NCBI GenBank assembly: GCA_958296385.1
Contig: OY282494.1
Span: forward strand, 1,161,416 to 1,225,415
Origin: an uncultured Dehalococcoidia bacterium
Lineage (GTDB): Bacteria; Chloroflexota; Dehalococcoidia; Lucifugimonadales; UBA3495
DNA: 64,000 nucleotides
Reading direction: 5' to 3'
In this document: positions 40,105 to 49,887 of the stretch, piece after piece
How the letters are laid out: every line of letters begins with the position of its first letter
Position numbering within the stretch: the stretch's first letter is position 1
Made by a program: the position numbers and the translations under genes
Notes under the pieces: generated by a model
Database searches by the model: none
What the model was told of the DNA's origin: nothing
What the model saw: only the letters and a program-made list of their open reading frames with translations

Positions 40105-41637
40105 CTATATCCGGCTGTTGTAGGCGTAGTGTGGGGTTCCGCTGGTGGGCGGGTGGGTGCGGTAGAACTGCTCGACGTGGGGCGCCAGGCGGGTGGCCAT
40201 TTGGCGGGTGGCCTGCGTTGCGGGCGGCAGGGGGTGGGCTAGTTGCTCGCGCAGTTCTTGGAGTACTTCGGCCTGGCTGATGCGCGGGTGCGCGCCGTCT
40301 TGCAGCAGTATTTCGCCATCTACGATTACGGCTGCGATGTCTTGCGGTTTGGCCCGGCCTAGAATTAGCTCCAGGGGAGGCGTGTCGGGGTCAAGGTAGG
40401 GGTTTTCCAGTCTGTCCAGGCGTATGAGCAGCAAGTCGGCCCGGCGGCCCGGTTCCAGCGCGCCGATGTCCCCGTCAAACCCGGTGGGGATGGCGGCGTT
40501 GGCGGTGGCCATGGCCAGAACCTGCCCGGCGCTGATGGCGGGGGCGTCAATCCCCGGCTGGCGGTGGAGTTTGCTGACCAGCCGCATCTCCTGCAAGATG
40601 TCGTCATCGTCGTTGATGGCCGTGCTGTCGGTGCCCATTGCTACGTTGACGCCCCGGGCCAGCATCGGATTCACCGGGGCGATGCCGTTCTTGAGGCGCA
40701 GGTTGGAGCTGGCGTTGTGGCAAACCGTGGCGCCGGCGTCGGACAGCAGCTCAATGTCGCCATCGGTGAGCCAAACGGCGTGGGCAAAGGAAACCTCCGG
40801 CCCCGGGAATCCCAAATCGTGCAGATGCGCCAGCGGCGTCTTGCCCCAGGTACGCAGCCCGTAATCCTTTTGGTAGGCGCTCTCCATCAGGTGCATATGG
40901 ATGCCGGTCTGATACCGGGCCGCATACTCTTTGGCCCGCAGCAGGAAATCATCGGAGTTCCACTGCACGTTGGCGGGGCTTAGCAGCACGCGCACCTTGC
41001 CCGAATGGTGATTGTGGTACTGGCGATAAGTGTCGTCAAAAAAGGCGAAGTAGTCATCATCGGACATATCGGCGGCGGCCAGAAAGCGGCCCACGTCGTC
41101 AGCCAAGTCGGCCGGCAGTCCGGATAGAAACTCGCCGTCGCTGGCGTACACCACCCGGTTTTGAGTGCGGGGAAAGCTGGAGAATGCCACCCGCATACCG
41201 GCGTCCCGAAAGCCCCGCAGCACGGCGTCCACGTCCTCTTGCAGGGTAGCGACGGCGCCCTGCGGATGGTTGTACATCACGGTGGTGGTACCGGACGCCA
41301 TCATGTTCAGGGCGGTGTACAGGGTAATCAGATAGTAGTCGCAGGGGCGGCGCCCCCAGCCGGCCAGAATCCACAGCTCCAGACAATCGTCGCAAGCCCC
41401 CATCTGCAAGGTCGTAACGCCGCGCCCGTGATGGTGCGCGTTGACTAGTCCGGGGATGATGGCATAGTCCAGCCCGCCAAGTTCCGCATCGGGCTGGTAC
41501 TTATCCCGCAGCGACTGGTAGGGGCCGACGTCTTTGATAACGCCGTCCTCCTGATACACCGCCGCATCGTAAAGCGTCGTAACACCGGCGCCGGCCGGGG
41601 TGAGCAGGTGCTTGCCGCGAATCAACGAGGACGCCAT
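40105..41637 (-). CDS. amidohydrolase, ATZ/TRZ/cytosine-deaminase-like
   Basis: A 510-residue metal-dependent deaminase/hydrolase. It has the HxH metal site in IIPGLVNAHHHGRG, VSFAHAVWLTDGDIELLSDAGATVCHNASSN (metal His and conserved Asn) and GTDSTAINDDDDILQEMRL (metal Asp). The N-terminal and C-terminal beta-sandwich pieces are recognisable. AAGGAG lies 7 nt before the ATG at 41637. The substrate is unknown (chlorohydrolase, guanine deaminase and related activities occur in the family). An epimerase gene lies 37 bp upstream on the same strand. Confidence 0.9.
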   Translation of the reverse strand: MASSLIRGKHLLTPAGAGVTTLYDAAVYQEDGVIKDVGPYQSLRDKYQPDAELGGLDYAIIPGLVNAHHHGRGVTTLQMGACDDCLELWILAGWGRRPCDYYLITLYTALNMMASGTTTVMYNHPQGAVATLQEDVDAVLRGFRDAGMRVAFSSFPRTQNRVVYASDGEFLSGLPADLADDVGRFLAAADMSDDDYFAFFDDTYRQYHNHHSGKVRVLLSPANVQWNSDDFLLRAKEYAARYQTGIHMHLMESAYQKDYGLRTWGKTPLAHLHDLGFPGPEVSFAHAVWLTDGDIELLSDAGATVCHNASSNLRLKNGIAPVNPMLARGVNVAMGTDSTAINDDDDILQEMRLVSKLHRQPGIDAPAISAGQVLAMATANAAIPTGFDGDIGALEPGRRADLLLIRLDRLENPYLDPDTPPLELILGRAKPQDIAAVIVDGEILLQDGAHPRISQAEVLQELREQLAHPLPPATQATRQMATRLAPHVEQFYRTHPPTSGTPHYAYNSRI

Positions 41638-41674
41638 CGGGTAACTCCTTATGGGATGGGGTTTGACCGCTGTC

Positions 41675-42667
41675 TCAATCCAAAAACCCGGATTCCTGCC
41701 GCCATTGCACGTAGTCGGTCAGGCCGGCGGCCAGGCTGTATTGGGGCGTCCAGCCCAGGTCGTGCCAGAGCCGGTAGCCGGACAGGGGGCCGCGTGTCGG
41801 CCCTGGCGCGGCGTCGGCATTGGCAGCGGCGTCATTGGATGTTTCTGCTGCTGCCAGTTTGGTTTGCGGGAAAAGCTCGGCCAGCGTGCGCTGAATCTCG
41901 CCGCCGGTTACGGGCGTTGCGTTGGTGACGTTGTAGAGGTCGTGGGGCCACGCCGGCGCATCCACGACGGCGGCAACGGCGTCGGCGGTGTCGAGAACGT
42001 AGGTATAGTCGCGGCCATAGTCTGAGTCGTCTATGGCGATTGGCTCGTCGCGCAGCATCTGGCCCGTCCACTGGTAGGGCGTGGACATATTGCTGCGGTG
42101 GCCGGTTACCCGCTCCATCGGGCCGTAGGGGGTGCTGAGGCGCAGGCTGACGGTGGCAAAGCCGTGCAACGCGCCGTACCGCCGGGCCAGGCACTCGCTG
42201 GCAAACTTGGTAATGCCGTACAGGTTGCCGGGCTGCGGCGGGTCGTCCTCGTTGTAAGTCTGGTCCGGCGCGCGGGTCAGGCCGTAGGCGGCGCCGGAGC
42301 TGATATAGACGAACCGCGCCACGCCGGCCAGCCGGGCCAGCTCCAGCAGGTTGCCGGTGCCGGCCAGGTTGATGTCCAGGATGTCCTTGCTGCGGGCGGT
42401 TTCCAGGTCGGCGCGGTTCACCGTGAACACGGCGGCGTGCACCACTTTGTCAATGGCGTAAGCCTGCCGCAGGGCCGCCAGCCCCGTCGCATTGAGAATA
42501 TCGCCGGTGACGAAAGTGACCTGGGCGGCCAGGCCGTCTAAAAATTGCTGCGTCAGCGCATCGGGCGGCATCACGTCCAGGCTGACGACATCATGGCCGC
42601 GCGCGGCCAGCGCCTTGACGATGTTGACGCCGACAAAGCCGGCGCCGCCGGTTACCAGGGTTGCCAT
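41675..42667 (-). CDS. NAD-dependent epimerase/dehydratase
   Basis: A 330-residue extended SDR. It has VTGGAGFVGVNIVKALAARGHDV (Rossmann GxxGxxG), the catalytic Ser-Tyr-Lys region ISSGAAYG...YGITKFASE (YxxxK) and the typical C-terminal helices. It probably acts on an NDP-sugar or other hydroxy-carbonyl substrate. AGAGGA lies 7 nt before the ATG. It is followed by the amidohydrolase and is divergent from the DUF917 gene by 123 bp. Confidence 0.92.
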   Translation of the reverse strand: MATLVTGGAGFVGVNIVKALAARGHDVVSLDVMPPDALTQQFLDGLAAQVTFVTGDILNATGLAALRQAYAIDKVVHAAVFTVNRADLETARSKDILDINLAGTGNLLELARLAGVARFVYISSGAAYGLTRAPDQTYNEDDPPQPGNLYGITKFASECLARRYGALHGFATVSLRLSTPYGPMERVTGHRSNMSTPYQWTGQMLRDEPIAIDDSDYGRDYTYVLDTADAVAAVVDAPAWPHDLYNVTNATPVTGGEIQRTLAELFPQTKLAAAETSNDAAANADAAPGPTRGPLSGYRLWHDLGWTPQYSLAAGLTDYVQWRQESGFLD

Positions 42668-42790
42668 ACTGTCATCCTCTCCGGTTGTCGTTATCGCCCC
42701 CGCTCCGGGCCGGGGGATACAACCGGGAGTTTAGACGCGGGGCATTTTGCAGTCAAACCGGGCGCCCCAAAACGCCCGGCGACTGTTATT

Positions 42791-43915
42791 ATGACGCAAC
42801 GTCCGGCGGCGGCGGCGGGCGATAAAAGACGGGTTGCAAGCGGTTTGTGGCAAGTTACTGAAAACGATTTGGAGTCCATTGCCATCGGCGCCGGCATACT
42901 CGGCACCGGCGGGGGCGGCAATCCTTACATCGGGCAGCTGCGCGCGCGGCAGGCCATCCGGCAGTGGGGGCCGGTAACCGTGCTGGCCCCGGAGGAGCTG
43001 CCCGACGATGCCAGCGTCGTCTGCGTCGGCGGTATCGGGGCGCCTACCGTTGGCATTGAGAAAGTGCGCGACTTGCAGTCATATTACGCCCTGCGCGCCA
43101 TTGAGGATTACACCGGCGCGACGGCGACTGCCCTCATCTCCAACGAAATCGGCGGCAGCAATTCCGTTGAGCCGCTGATACCGGCGGCCAAAGCCGGCCT
43201 GCCCGTAGTTGACGCAGACGGGATGGGGCGGGCGTTTCCGGAGTTCCAGATGAAAACCTTTTTCGTCTATGGCGTGCCCTGCTGTCCGATGGCCATTGCC
43301 GACGAGAAGGGCAATTCCGCCATCATCCGGGAGACGGTCAGCCCCGTTTGGGCCGAACGGCTGGCCCGCGCGTTGACGGTGCAGATGGGATGCGTCGCCT
43401 GCTATGCCGTCGCTCCGATGACTGCGGAGCAGGTGCGGCAGACGGCAGTTCCGCGCACGCTGTCGCTGGCCCGGGAGTTGGGGGACGCTGTGATACGGGC
43501 CCGGAACGAGGGCGATGACCCCCGCGCTGCCATCTTTGGAACCTGCCCCGGCAAAACGCTCTTTTGCGGCAAGGTCGTTGACGTGGAACGGCGCACGGCG
43601 GCGGGTTTCGCGCGGGGGACGTTGACTATTGACGGGCTGGATTCTTGCGCCGGCGAGCGTATGGTAATCGAGTTCCAGAACGAAAACCTGATTGCCCGGC
43701 GGGATGGCGCAATTGTCTGCACCGTTCCCGACTTAATCTGCGCGGTTACCATCGACCGGGGCGAGCCGGTTACTACCGAGCTGATGCGCTACGGACTGCG
43801 GGTTGCCGTCCTGGGCTTTCCGGCGCCGGCGCTTTGGGCGGCCCCGCAAGGGCTGGCCGTCGCTGGGCCGCGCGCTTTCGGCTACGACACCGATTACGTC
43901 CCCCTGGCAGTGTAG
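42791..43915 (+). CDS. DUF917-domain protein
   Basis: A 374-residue protein of the DUF917 family. It has AIGAGILGTGGGGNPYIG at the N-terminus, NEIGGSNSVEPLIPAAKAGLPVVDADGMGRAFPEFQM and a C-terminal region of beta strands. The ATG at 42791 is chosen as the start nearest the family N-terminus; no clear ribosome binding site is seen. A hydantoinase/oxoprolinase gene begins 10 bp later, the usual companion, suggesting joint action on hydantoin- or oxoproline-like rings (inferred). Confidence 0.85.
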   Translation: MTQRPAAAAGDKRRVASGLWQVTENDLESIAIGAGILGTGGGGNPYIGQLRARQAIRQWGPVTVLAPEELPDDASVVCVGGIGAPTVGIEKVRDLQSYYALRAIEDYTGATATALISNEIGGSNSVEPLIPAAKAGLPVVDADGMGRAFPEFQMKTFFVYGVPCCPMAIADEKGNSAIIRETVSPVWAERLARALTVQMGCVACYAVAPMTAEQVRQTAVPRTLSLARELGDAVIRARNEGDDPRAAIFGTCPGKTLFCGKVVDVERRTAAGFARGTLTIDGLDSCAGERMVIEFQNENLIARRDGAIVCTVPDLICAVTIDRGEPVTTELMRYGLRVAVLGFPAPALWAAPQGLAVAGPRAFGYDTDYVPLAV

Positions 43916-43925
43916 CGGCGGCCCC

Positions 43926-45497
43926 GTGTTCATCGGCGTTGACGTCGGCGGCACCAATACCGATGCCGTTCTGATGGACGGGTCTAACCGGGACGGGCCT
44001 AATCTGCTGACCGGCGCAAAAGTACCGACTACCGGCGATGTAACGTCCGGCATCGTCAACGCCGTATCGGAACTACTCAGCGGCCAGCCCGGCCCGCCAT
44101 CGGTGCGGGCGGTAATGGTAGGCACGACGCACTTCACCAACGCCCTGCTGGAACGGCGCAGCCTCGCCCCCACCGCCGTAATCCGGCTGGCGCTGCCGGC
44201 CACCCAACTGCTGCCGCCATTAGTCGACTGGCCGGCGCCGCTGCGGGATGCTATCGGCGGGCTGACCTACATGATACCCGGCGGCCACGAGTTTGACGGG
44301 CGGGAGATTGCGCCCTTGGGCCGGCCCGAACTCCAAGCGGCGGTTCAGGATTTGCGCCGCCGGGGAATAGCTGCGGTAGCGGTTTCCGGCGTGTTCTCGC
44401 CGGTGAATCCGTCCCACGAAACGGAGGCCGCCGCGCTGATTCAAGAGGCGGCGCCCGAACTGCGGGTTTGCCTGTCCCACGAGAACGGGCGGATGGGCCT
44501 GCTGGAACGGGAAAACGCGGCGGCCTTGAACGCCAGTCTGGGCAATGTAGCCGTCCAAACCGTTGCCGGCATCAAGGATGCGCTGGCCGCGCTGGGCATT
44601 GACGCCCCGCTCTTTATGACGCAAAACGACGGTACGCTGATGGATGCGGATTACGCCGTCCGCTTTCCGGCGCTCGCCATATCCTCCGGGCCAACCAACA
44701 GTATGCGGGGCGCCGCCTACCTGTCCGGCGTGCGCAACGGCATCGTGGTTGACGTGGGCGGCACTTCTACCGACGTTGGGGCGTTGACCAACGGCTTTCC
44801 GAGAGAATCGGACGTTGCCATCCAGCTGGCCGGCGTCCGCACCAACTTTCGTATGCCCGATATGCTGTCCATATCGCTGGGCGGGGGCAGCGTGGTGAGC
44901 GGAGGCAGCGTGATGGAACCGGAACCGCTGCGCATCGGCCCGGAAAGCGTCGGCTACCGGCTTACCGAGCAGGCGTTAGTCTTTGGCGGCGACACCCTGA
45001 CGACAACCGACCTGGCCGCCGCCGCCGGACGGGCCCGTGTGGGCAGCCCGCACCGGGTGGCCGCGCTGGAACCGCAGCTGGTGAACCGGGGCCTGGCGGA
45101 GATACAACGCCGCGTGGAAACCGCCATCGATCAGGTCAAGCTAAGCCGCTATGATGTGCCGGTGATTCTCGTTGGCGGCGGCAGCATCCTGTTGGGCGAT
45201 GCGCTGAGCGGAGCGTCCGCGGTTTTGCGGCCGGAACACGCCGGCGTTGCCAACGCCATCGGCGCGGCCAGCGCGCAGGTGGGAGGGCAGGTGGAGCGGG
45301 TCTATTCGCTGGAAAGCATCGGGCGGGAACAGGCCGTTGCCGACTGCTCCGCCGCCGCCGTCGCCCGGGCGGTGGCCGCCGGCGCTGCTGCGGAGTCTGT
45401 TGCAGTGGTCGAGGTTGACGAAACGCCTTTGACTTACGTGCCGAGCAGCGCCACGCGCGTGCGCGTCAAGGCCGTCGGCAACCTTGCGCTAATCTAA
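43926..45497 (+). CDS. hydantoinase/oxoprolinase family protein (HyuA-like)
   Basis: A 523-residue ATP-dependent amide-ring hydrolase subunit of the HyuA/OplAH type. It starts at a GTG (43926) with FIGVDVGGTNTDAVLMDG, the ASKHA phosphate-binding motif, and has GTTHFTNALLERRSL, VDVGGTSTDVG and GGGSILLGDAL. It is shorter than full-length HyuA because it lacks the C-terminal extension. Ten bp separate it from the DUF917 gene. No HyuB-like partner lies nearby, so it may work with DUF917 alone. Confidence 0.92.
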   Translation: MFIGVDVGGTNTDAVLMDGSNRDGPNLLTGAKVPTTGDVTSGIVNAVSELLSGQPGPPSVRAVMVGTTHFTNALLERRSLAPTAVIRLALPATQLLPPLVDWPAPLRDAIGGLTYMIPGGHEFDGREIAPLGRPELQAAVQDLRRRGIAAVAVSGVFSPVNPSHETEAAALIQEAAPELRVCLSHENGRMGLLERENAAALNASLGNVAVQTVAGIKDALAALGIDAPLFMTQNDGTLMDADYAVRFPALAISSGPTNSMRGAAYLSGVRNGIVVDVGGTSTDVGALTNGFPRESDVAIQLAGVRTNFRMPDMLSISLGGGSVVSGGSVMEPEPLRIGPESVGYRLTEQALVFGGDTLTTTDLAAAAGRARVGSPHRVAALEPQLVNRGLAEIQRRVETAIDQVKLSRYDVPVILVGGGSILLGDALSGASAVLRPEHAGVANAIGAASAQVGGQVERVYSLESIGREQAVADCSAAAVARAVAAGAAAESVAVVEVDETPLTYVPSSATRVRVKAVGNLALI

Positions 45498-45537
45498 CGC
45501 TAGATAATCTAACGCTAACGGAGGCGAGTTGCAGGTT

Positions 45538-47070
45538 ATGAAGTACGACGTGATTGTTGTTGGCAGTGGTTCGGCGGGTTCGGTGGTGGCCAGCCGGTTG
45601 TCGGAGAACCCGGAGCGCGCGGTGCTGCTGCTGGAGGCGGGGCAGGATTATCCCGATGCCGATTTGCTGCCGGATGCGGTGCGGGATGGCAGCTCCAGCG
45701 AGGGGGAGCAGCCCGGCTCGCCGGTGTCGTGGTCGCTGCGTGGCGTTATTAATGACGAGCAGGGCGAAATCAACATCGCACAGGGCAAGGTCATCGGCGG
45801 CTCCGGTTCCATCAACGGGCAGGTTTATCTGCGCGGGCTGCCGGAGGACTTTGAGCGGTGGGAATCTTTCGGCAATCCGGAATGGTCTTATCTGAAAGTG
45901 CTGCCCTACTTCCGCAAGGCCGAAACCGACTTGGACATCCAGGACGACTTTCACGGCAGCGACGGGCCCATCCCCATAGTACGCCGGGAGAACGAGCCCT
46001 GGCCCGACGTACAAAAAGCCTTTCACGCTGCCGCTCTGGAACGGGGTTACGCCGTCAATCCGGACCTCAACGGGCCCGATTCCGGCGGCATCGGGGCCAT
46101 TCCGATGAACAACCGGGCCGGCGTCCGGATGAGCACGGCCATCACGCATCTCAACCCGGTGCGGCACCGGCTCAACCTGACGGTGCGGGGCAACGCGCTG
46201 GCGCGGCGGGTGCTTTTGGACGGCACGCAGGTGGTGGGGCTGGAAGCCGAAAGCGGCGGCACAGTGTTCCGCATCGCCGCCGACCGGGTGGTTTTGTGCG
46301 CCGGCGCATTGAAATCGCCGCATCTGCTGATGCTGTCGGGAATCGGGCCGCGAGAGCAGCTGGAGGAATTTGGCATCCCGGTCATCAAGGAACTGCCCGG
46401 CGTGGGGCAAAACCTGTTCAACCATCCCATGGGCAGCGTTACCTTTCGGGTGCAAGACCACGTTGCGCTGCACGCCAACGCCGGCGCGCTGCGCTTTGGC
46501 CTGCGCGTAACGTCCACGCCGCCCTCCGAACCTTACGACGTGATGCTGCACACGCTGGGGATATTCAACGTAATGACCGGCGAACGGCTGCCCGACCGCA
46601 CGGCCCGGATTGCCTGCGCCCTGGAGCTGCCGGAAGGCTCCGGCTGGGTGCGTCTGGCCTCCGCCGACCCGGCGGTGCAGCCGGCCATCAACTACCGCTA
46701 TCTGAGCAATGAGAACGATATGCGGCGGATGCGCGACGCGGTGCGGCTGGCGGCCAGTCTGCTGGAATCCGAATCGTATCGCAACGTTATGGAGCATCGC
46801 ATTGCGCCCACCGACGAAGTTCTGGCCGACGACGATGCTTTGGACGGCTGGATTCGTCAAACCGTCGGCACGTCCCGGCACGTTTCCGGCACCTGCCGCA
46901 TCGGGCCGGACGATGACCCGATGGCGGTTACCGACCAGCAGTGCCGCGTGCGGGGAATTGCCGGGCTGTGGGTTGCCGACTCGTCCATTATGCCGCAGGT
47001 TACCCGCGCCAACACCAACGCCACCGCCATTATGATTGGCGAACGCGTGGCCGACTGGGTGGCCGCCTGA
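45538..47070 (+). CDS. GMC-family FAD-dependent oxidoreductase
   Basis: About 510 residues. Glucose-methanol-choline oxidoreductase fold: FAD motif YDVIVVGSGSAGSVVASRLSE, the second FAD segment GKVIGGSGSINGQVYLRG, VVLCAGALKSPHLLMLSGIG, and the C-terminal catalytic region with HVSGTCRIG and NTNATAIMIGERVADW. The ATG at 45538 is used; a TTG at 45529, 4 nt after GGAGG, is an alternative. It probably oxidises an alcohol in the catabolic region; the substrate is unknown. Confidence 0.9.
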   Translation: MKYDVIVVGSGSAGSVVASRLSENPERAVLLLEAGQDYPDADLLPDAVRDGSSSEGEQPGSPVSWSLRGVINDEQGEINIAQGKVIGGSGSINGQVYLRGLPEDFERWESFGNPEWSYLKVLPYFRKAETDLDIQDDFHGSDGPIPIVRRENEPWPDVQKAFHAAALERGYAVNPDLNGPDSGGIGAIPMNNRAGVRMSTAITHLNPVRHRLNLTVRGNALARRVLLDGTQVVGLEAESGGTVFRIAADRVVLCAGALKSPHLLMLSGIGPREQLEEFGIPVIKELPGVGQNLFNHPMGSVTFRVQDHVALHANAGALRFGLRVTSTPPSEPYDVMLHTLGIFNVMTGERLPDRTARIACALELPEGSGWVRLASADPAVQPAINYRYLSNENDMRRMRDAVRLAASLLESESYRNVMEHRIAPTDEVLADDDALDGWIRQTVGTSRHVSGTCRIGPDDDPMAVTDQQCRVRGIAGLWVADSSIMPQVTRANTNATAIMIGERVADWVAA

Positions 47071-47197
47071 CGGTTGCCCCACGATTGCCGGGCCATTACA
47101 CTGGCAGCGTTGATTTGACTGAACACGGTTGATTTGACTGAACACGAACGATTTAACGACGAAACCAAGTTCGGGCAACACGCCTGCGGAGATGCTG

Positions 47198-47815
47198 ATG
47201 ATTTACGAAGTTCGCACCTACGATATGAAGCCCGGCGCGGTGCCGCAGGCTGAGGAAGCCTTTGCCGAGGCGCTGCCCCATCGGGAGAAGTACTCGCCCA
47301 TCGCCGCCTTTTGGCACACCGAGATTGGCCCGCTGAACCAGATTATCCACGTCTGGGGCTACGACAGCCTGGAGCATCGGGATGCGGTGCGGGCCGAGGC
47401 GGCGCAGAACCCCAACTGGCCGCCCAAAATTACGCCGGGCAACATCCTGAACATGAACTCCGAGGTCTGGACGCCAGCGCCGTTTATGCGGCCCATGGGC
47501 GGCGACCAGGCGTTGGGCAACATCTACGAGATGCGGATTTACACCTACGAGCCGGGGGCGATGCCGGAGCTGCTGCGCCGCTGGGCCGACTCGCTGCCCT
47601 ACCGGGAGGAGTTCTCGCCGCTGGCCGCCGGGATGTACACCGAGTTTGGCAACCTGAACCGCTGGATGCACGTCTGGCCCTATCAGGACTTGAACCACCG
47701 GGCCGAAGTGCGGGCCGCCGCCAGCAAAATCCCGCAGTGGCCGTCGGGCGCGCCGGGCCGGGTCAGTCAGGAAAACAAGATTATGATACCGGCCAGTTTC
47801 TCACCCATGCACTGA
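47198..47815 (+). CDS. NIPSNAP-family protein, two domains
   Basis: A 205-residue protein with two copies of the NIPSNAP ferredoxin-like fold: MIYEVRTYDMKPGAVPQ...WHTEIGPLNQIIHVWGYDSLEHRD and YEMRIYTYEPGAMPELLRR...YTEFGNLNRWMHVWPYQDLNHR. The ATG at 47198 is 6 nt after GGAG, better than the ATG at 47192. Function is not established; such proteins are common in catabolic clusters of environmental bacteria. Confidence 0.88.
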   Translation: MIYEVRTYDMKPGAVPQAEEAFAEALPHREKYSPIAAFWHTEIGPLNQIIHVWGYDSLEHRDAVRAEAAQNPNWPPKITPGNILNMNSEVWTPAPFMRPMGGDQALGNIYEMRIYTYEPGAMPELLRRWADSLPYREEFSPLAAGMYTEFGNLNRWMHVWPYQDLNHRAEVRAAASKIPQWPSGAPGRVSQENKIMIPASFSPMH

Positions 47816-47896
47816 CGCCGGAACGACGGTACAGCAGCCGATGGCGCATCATCAAACGACGGCGCGCCATCTGACGACAGCATAGAGGACGGGGCA

Positions 47897-48913
47897 ATGA
47901 AACTACTGACTTACGATGCCGGCGCCGGCGCGCGCTGCGGCGTTTTGCAGGATGACGCGGTTGTTGACGTTACGGCGCTGCTGGGCGCCGGGCGGCATCT
48001 GCCGGACGTGCGCGCTTTGCTGGAGTGGGACGATTCCGCCATCGACCGGGTAGGCGATGCGCTGGCCGGCGGCATAACGGCGCCGAAAGTCGCACTGGCC
48101 GACGTCCGCCTGCGCGCGCCGGTGCTGCAACCGCCCACCGTGCGGGATTACATCGTCTATGAGGAACACGCCACCTCGCAGGGCACGCGGGAAATCGACC
48201 CGGTGTGGTATCGGATGCCCGTCTTTTACTTCTCCAACCCGCTGGTCATCTACGGGCCGGATGAGCCGGTGCCGTACCCGTCGGCGTCCGACCAGCTGGA
48301 CTACGAGCTGGAAATCGGCGCCGTCATCGGCCGGGCCGGGGCTAACGTGCCGGCGTCGGAGGCGATGCAGTACATCGCCGGGTTCTGCATATTCAACGAC
48401 TGGAGCGCGCGCGACTTGCAGTTTGACGAGATGACCTTCGGCCTGGGCCCGGCCAAGGGGAAAGACTCGGCGTCGTCCATCGGGCCCTGGCTGGTGACCA
48501 CCGATGAGCTGGCGCCGCACATCAAGGACGGCCGGCTGGACGCGGCCTGCCACGTGCGGGTCAACGGGGATGACTGGCTGCGGGACGGGGCGGCAATCAA
48601 CGCTTATTACAGCTGGGGCGAAATCATCGCGCGGGCGTCCAAAGACAGCCGCATCGCCCCCGGCGACGTCATCGGCAGCGGCACCGTGGGCGGCGGTTCG
48701 GTGCGGGAGGCCATCCGCAAAGGCTACGAGAACGCCCGCTGGCTGGAACCCGGCGACGTCGTAGAGCTGGAAGTGGAACGCATCGGCGCGCTGCGCAACG
48801 AACTGACGGCCAAAGCGGGCGTTGACCCCGGCTACCCCTATCTGCCCAAAAACCCCACCGCCACCCCGGAGCGCGGCTCCGCGCGGGACTACCGCTACCA
48901 CCGCACGCGCTAG
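47897..48913 (+). CDS. fumarylacetoacetate hydrolase-family protein
   Basis: A 338-residue FAH-fold protein that hydrolyses or decarboxylates dicarboxylate C-C bonds with a divalent metal. Metal-site motifs: RDYIVYEEHA near residue 83, DYELEIGAVIG (acidic ligands), FNDWSARDLQFDEM, AKGKDSASSIGPWLV and GDVIGSGTVGGGS. AGAGGAC lies upstream of the ATG. It is downstream of the NIPSNAP gene by 81 bp in the same direction. It fits a ring-cleavage pathway with the dioxygenase and HpaB upstream, but this is inferred. Confidence 0.93.
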   Translation: MKLLTYDAGAGARCGVLQDDAVVDVTALLGAGRHLPDVRALLEWDDSAIDRVGDALAGGITAPKVALADVRLRAPVLQPPTVRDYIVYEEHATSQGTREIDPVWYRMPVFYFSNPLVIYGPDEPVPYPSASDQLDYELEIGAVIGRAGANVPASEAMQYIAGFCIFNDWSARDLQFDEMTFGLGPAKGKDSASSIGPWLVTTDELAPHIKDGRLDAACHVRVNGDDWLRDGAAINAYYSWGEIIARASKDSRIAPGDVIGSGTVGGGSVREAIRKGYENARWLEPGDVVELEVERIGALRNELTAKAGVDPGYPYLPKNPTATPERGSARDYRYHRTR

Positions 48914-49031
48914 TCAAAATACCCGGTTCCTGCATCCGGTTTTTAGCGACGGATTTTGCGGTTTCAGATAGGATTGAACTGGCCGCATCACTTTGTGCCG
49001 GCCAAGTCAGTCTGAGCTCGGAGAAACCGCT

Positions 49032-49439
49032 ATGAACGCGCTAAGCAAGCCGATCGCCGTCGTTTTACTGCTGATGTCCGTTGGCGTCGCATTCCATTTC
49101 CTGTTCGGGCCGTTCTACGCCAGCGTGCTGGACAACGGGATGACGTGGAGCGTCATTAACTACTTCCAGGCCGTTGGCGTGGTTGTGGCCGGCGTGTTCC
49201 TCTATATTCGCAAATTGGAAGAGGACAAAAAGTGGCCCAACGACGGCCGGGTGACCCGCGCCTATTGGGAGTCCAATATCGCCCTCGGTCTGGCCGTGCT
49301 GTTCTTTTGGAACTGGATTGACGTGTCCACCGGCGAACGGGGCGGGACGAACAGCATCATCTGGGTAGTGGTAGATACCTTGTTCATACTGGTGGTAGCG
49401 TCCGCCGGCTGCCACCTCTGGCGCCGCCCCAAGCAGTAG
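49032..49439 (+). CDS. hypothetical membrane protein
   Basis: A 135-residue protein with three or more hydrophobic helices: IAVVLLLMSVGVAFHFLF, WSVINYFQAVGVVVAGVFLY, a middle segment ESNIALGLAVLFFWNW and a C-terminal IIWVVVDTLFILVVASAG. No known motif. The ATG at 49032 begins the first helix; an upstream ATG at 48993 is unsupported. It is the last gene of the plus-strand block and faces the RidA-type gene convergently. Confidence 0.7.
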   Translation: MNALSKPIAVVLLLMSVGVAFHFLFGPFYASVLDNGMTWSVINYFQAVGVVVAGVFLYIRKLEEDKKWPNDGRVTRAYWESNIALGLAVLFFWNWIDVSTGERGGTNSIIWVVVDTLFILVVASAGCHLWRRPKQ

Positions 49440-49453
49440 AGACGGGCGGCCAG

Positions 49454-49843
49454 TTAGCCCAATTCGGCAATGGCCTCAATCTCCACGTCCAGCCCATCCT
49501 CAGCCAGGGCGGTGATTTCGACCAGCGTGTTGGCGGGGTAATCGCCCTGGAAATACTCGGCGAACAGCGCCTCCTGCTCATCCCGATGGGCGTTCCAGTC
49601 GGCGATGTCGGTTACGAAAGTCGTAATCTTTACGATGTCGGCCGGAGCGCCGCCCTCCGCGGCTACGATGCGGGTAATCCGATCCAGCGTCACCCGCAGC
49701 TGGGCCATCATCGCCTGCCCCTGCGCGTCGGTGCCGCGGGCGGTGCAGCCGGCGATGAACAGCAGGTTGCCAACCCGCACGCCCCGGCTGTAAGTAGGCC
49801 CGGACGGGGCAATGTCGGGATAGTTGTTGCGGATTTTGTCCAT
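49454..49843 (-). CDS. RidA/YjgF-family protein
   Basis: A 129-residue RidA-fold protein, imine/enamine deaminase or related. It has SRGVRVGNLLFIAGCTARGTDAQG, QAMMAQLRVTLDRITRIVAAEGGAPADIVKITTFVTD and a C-terminal YPANTLVEITALAEDGLDVEIEAIA. The key Arg expected in the active site of true RidA (in the ARxA/ANTLVEI region) is Asn-Thr-Leu here, so it may be an Rid subgroup member with another role. GGAGG lies 6 nt before the ATG. Confidence 0.88.
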   Translation of the reverse strand: MDKIRNNYPDIAPSGPTYSRGVRVGNLLFIAGCTARGTDAQGQAMMAQLRVTLDRITRIVAAEGGAPADIVKITTFVTDIADWNAHRDEQEALFAEYFQGDYPANTLVEITALAEDGLDVEIEAIAELG

Positions 49844-49887
49844 ATCGTGCCTCCGGAATACGGTTTCGCCGCAGACGCCGGCGCAAA

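Noticed and set aside
45466-47181. 571-residue open frame opposite the GMC oxidoreductase
   Set aside because: Shadow of the GMC gene; Gly/His/Arg-rich with no domain pattern.
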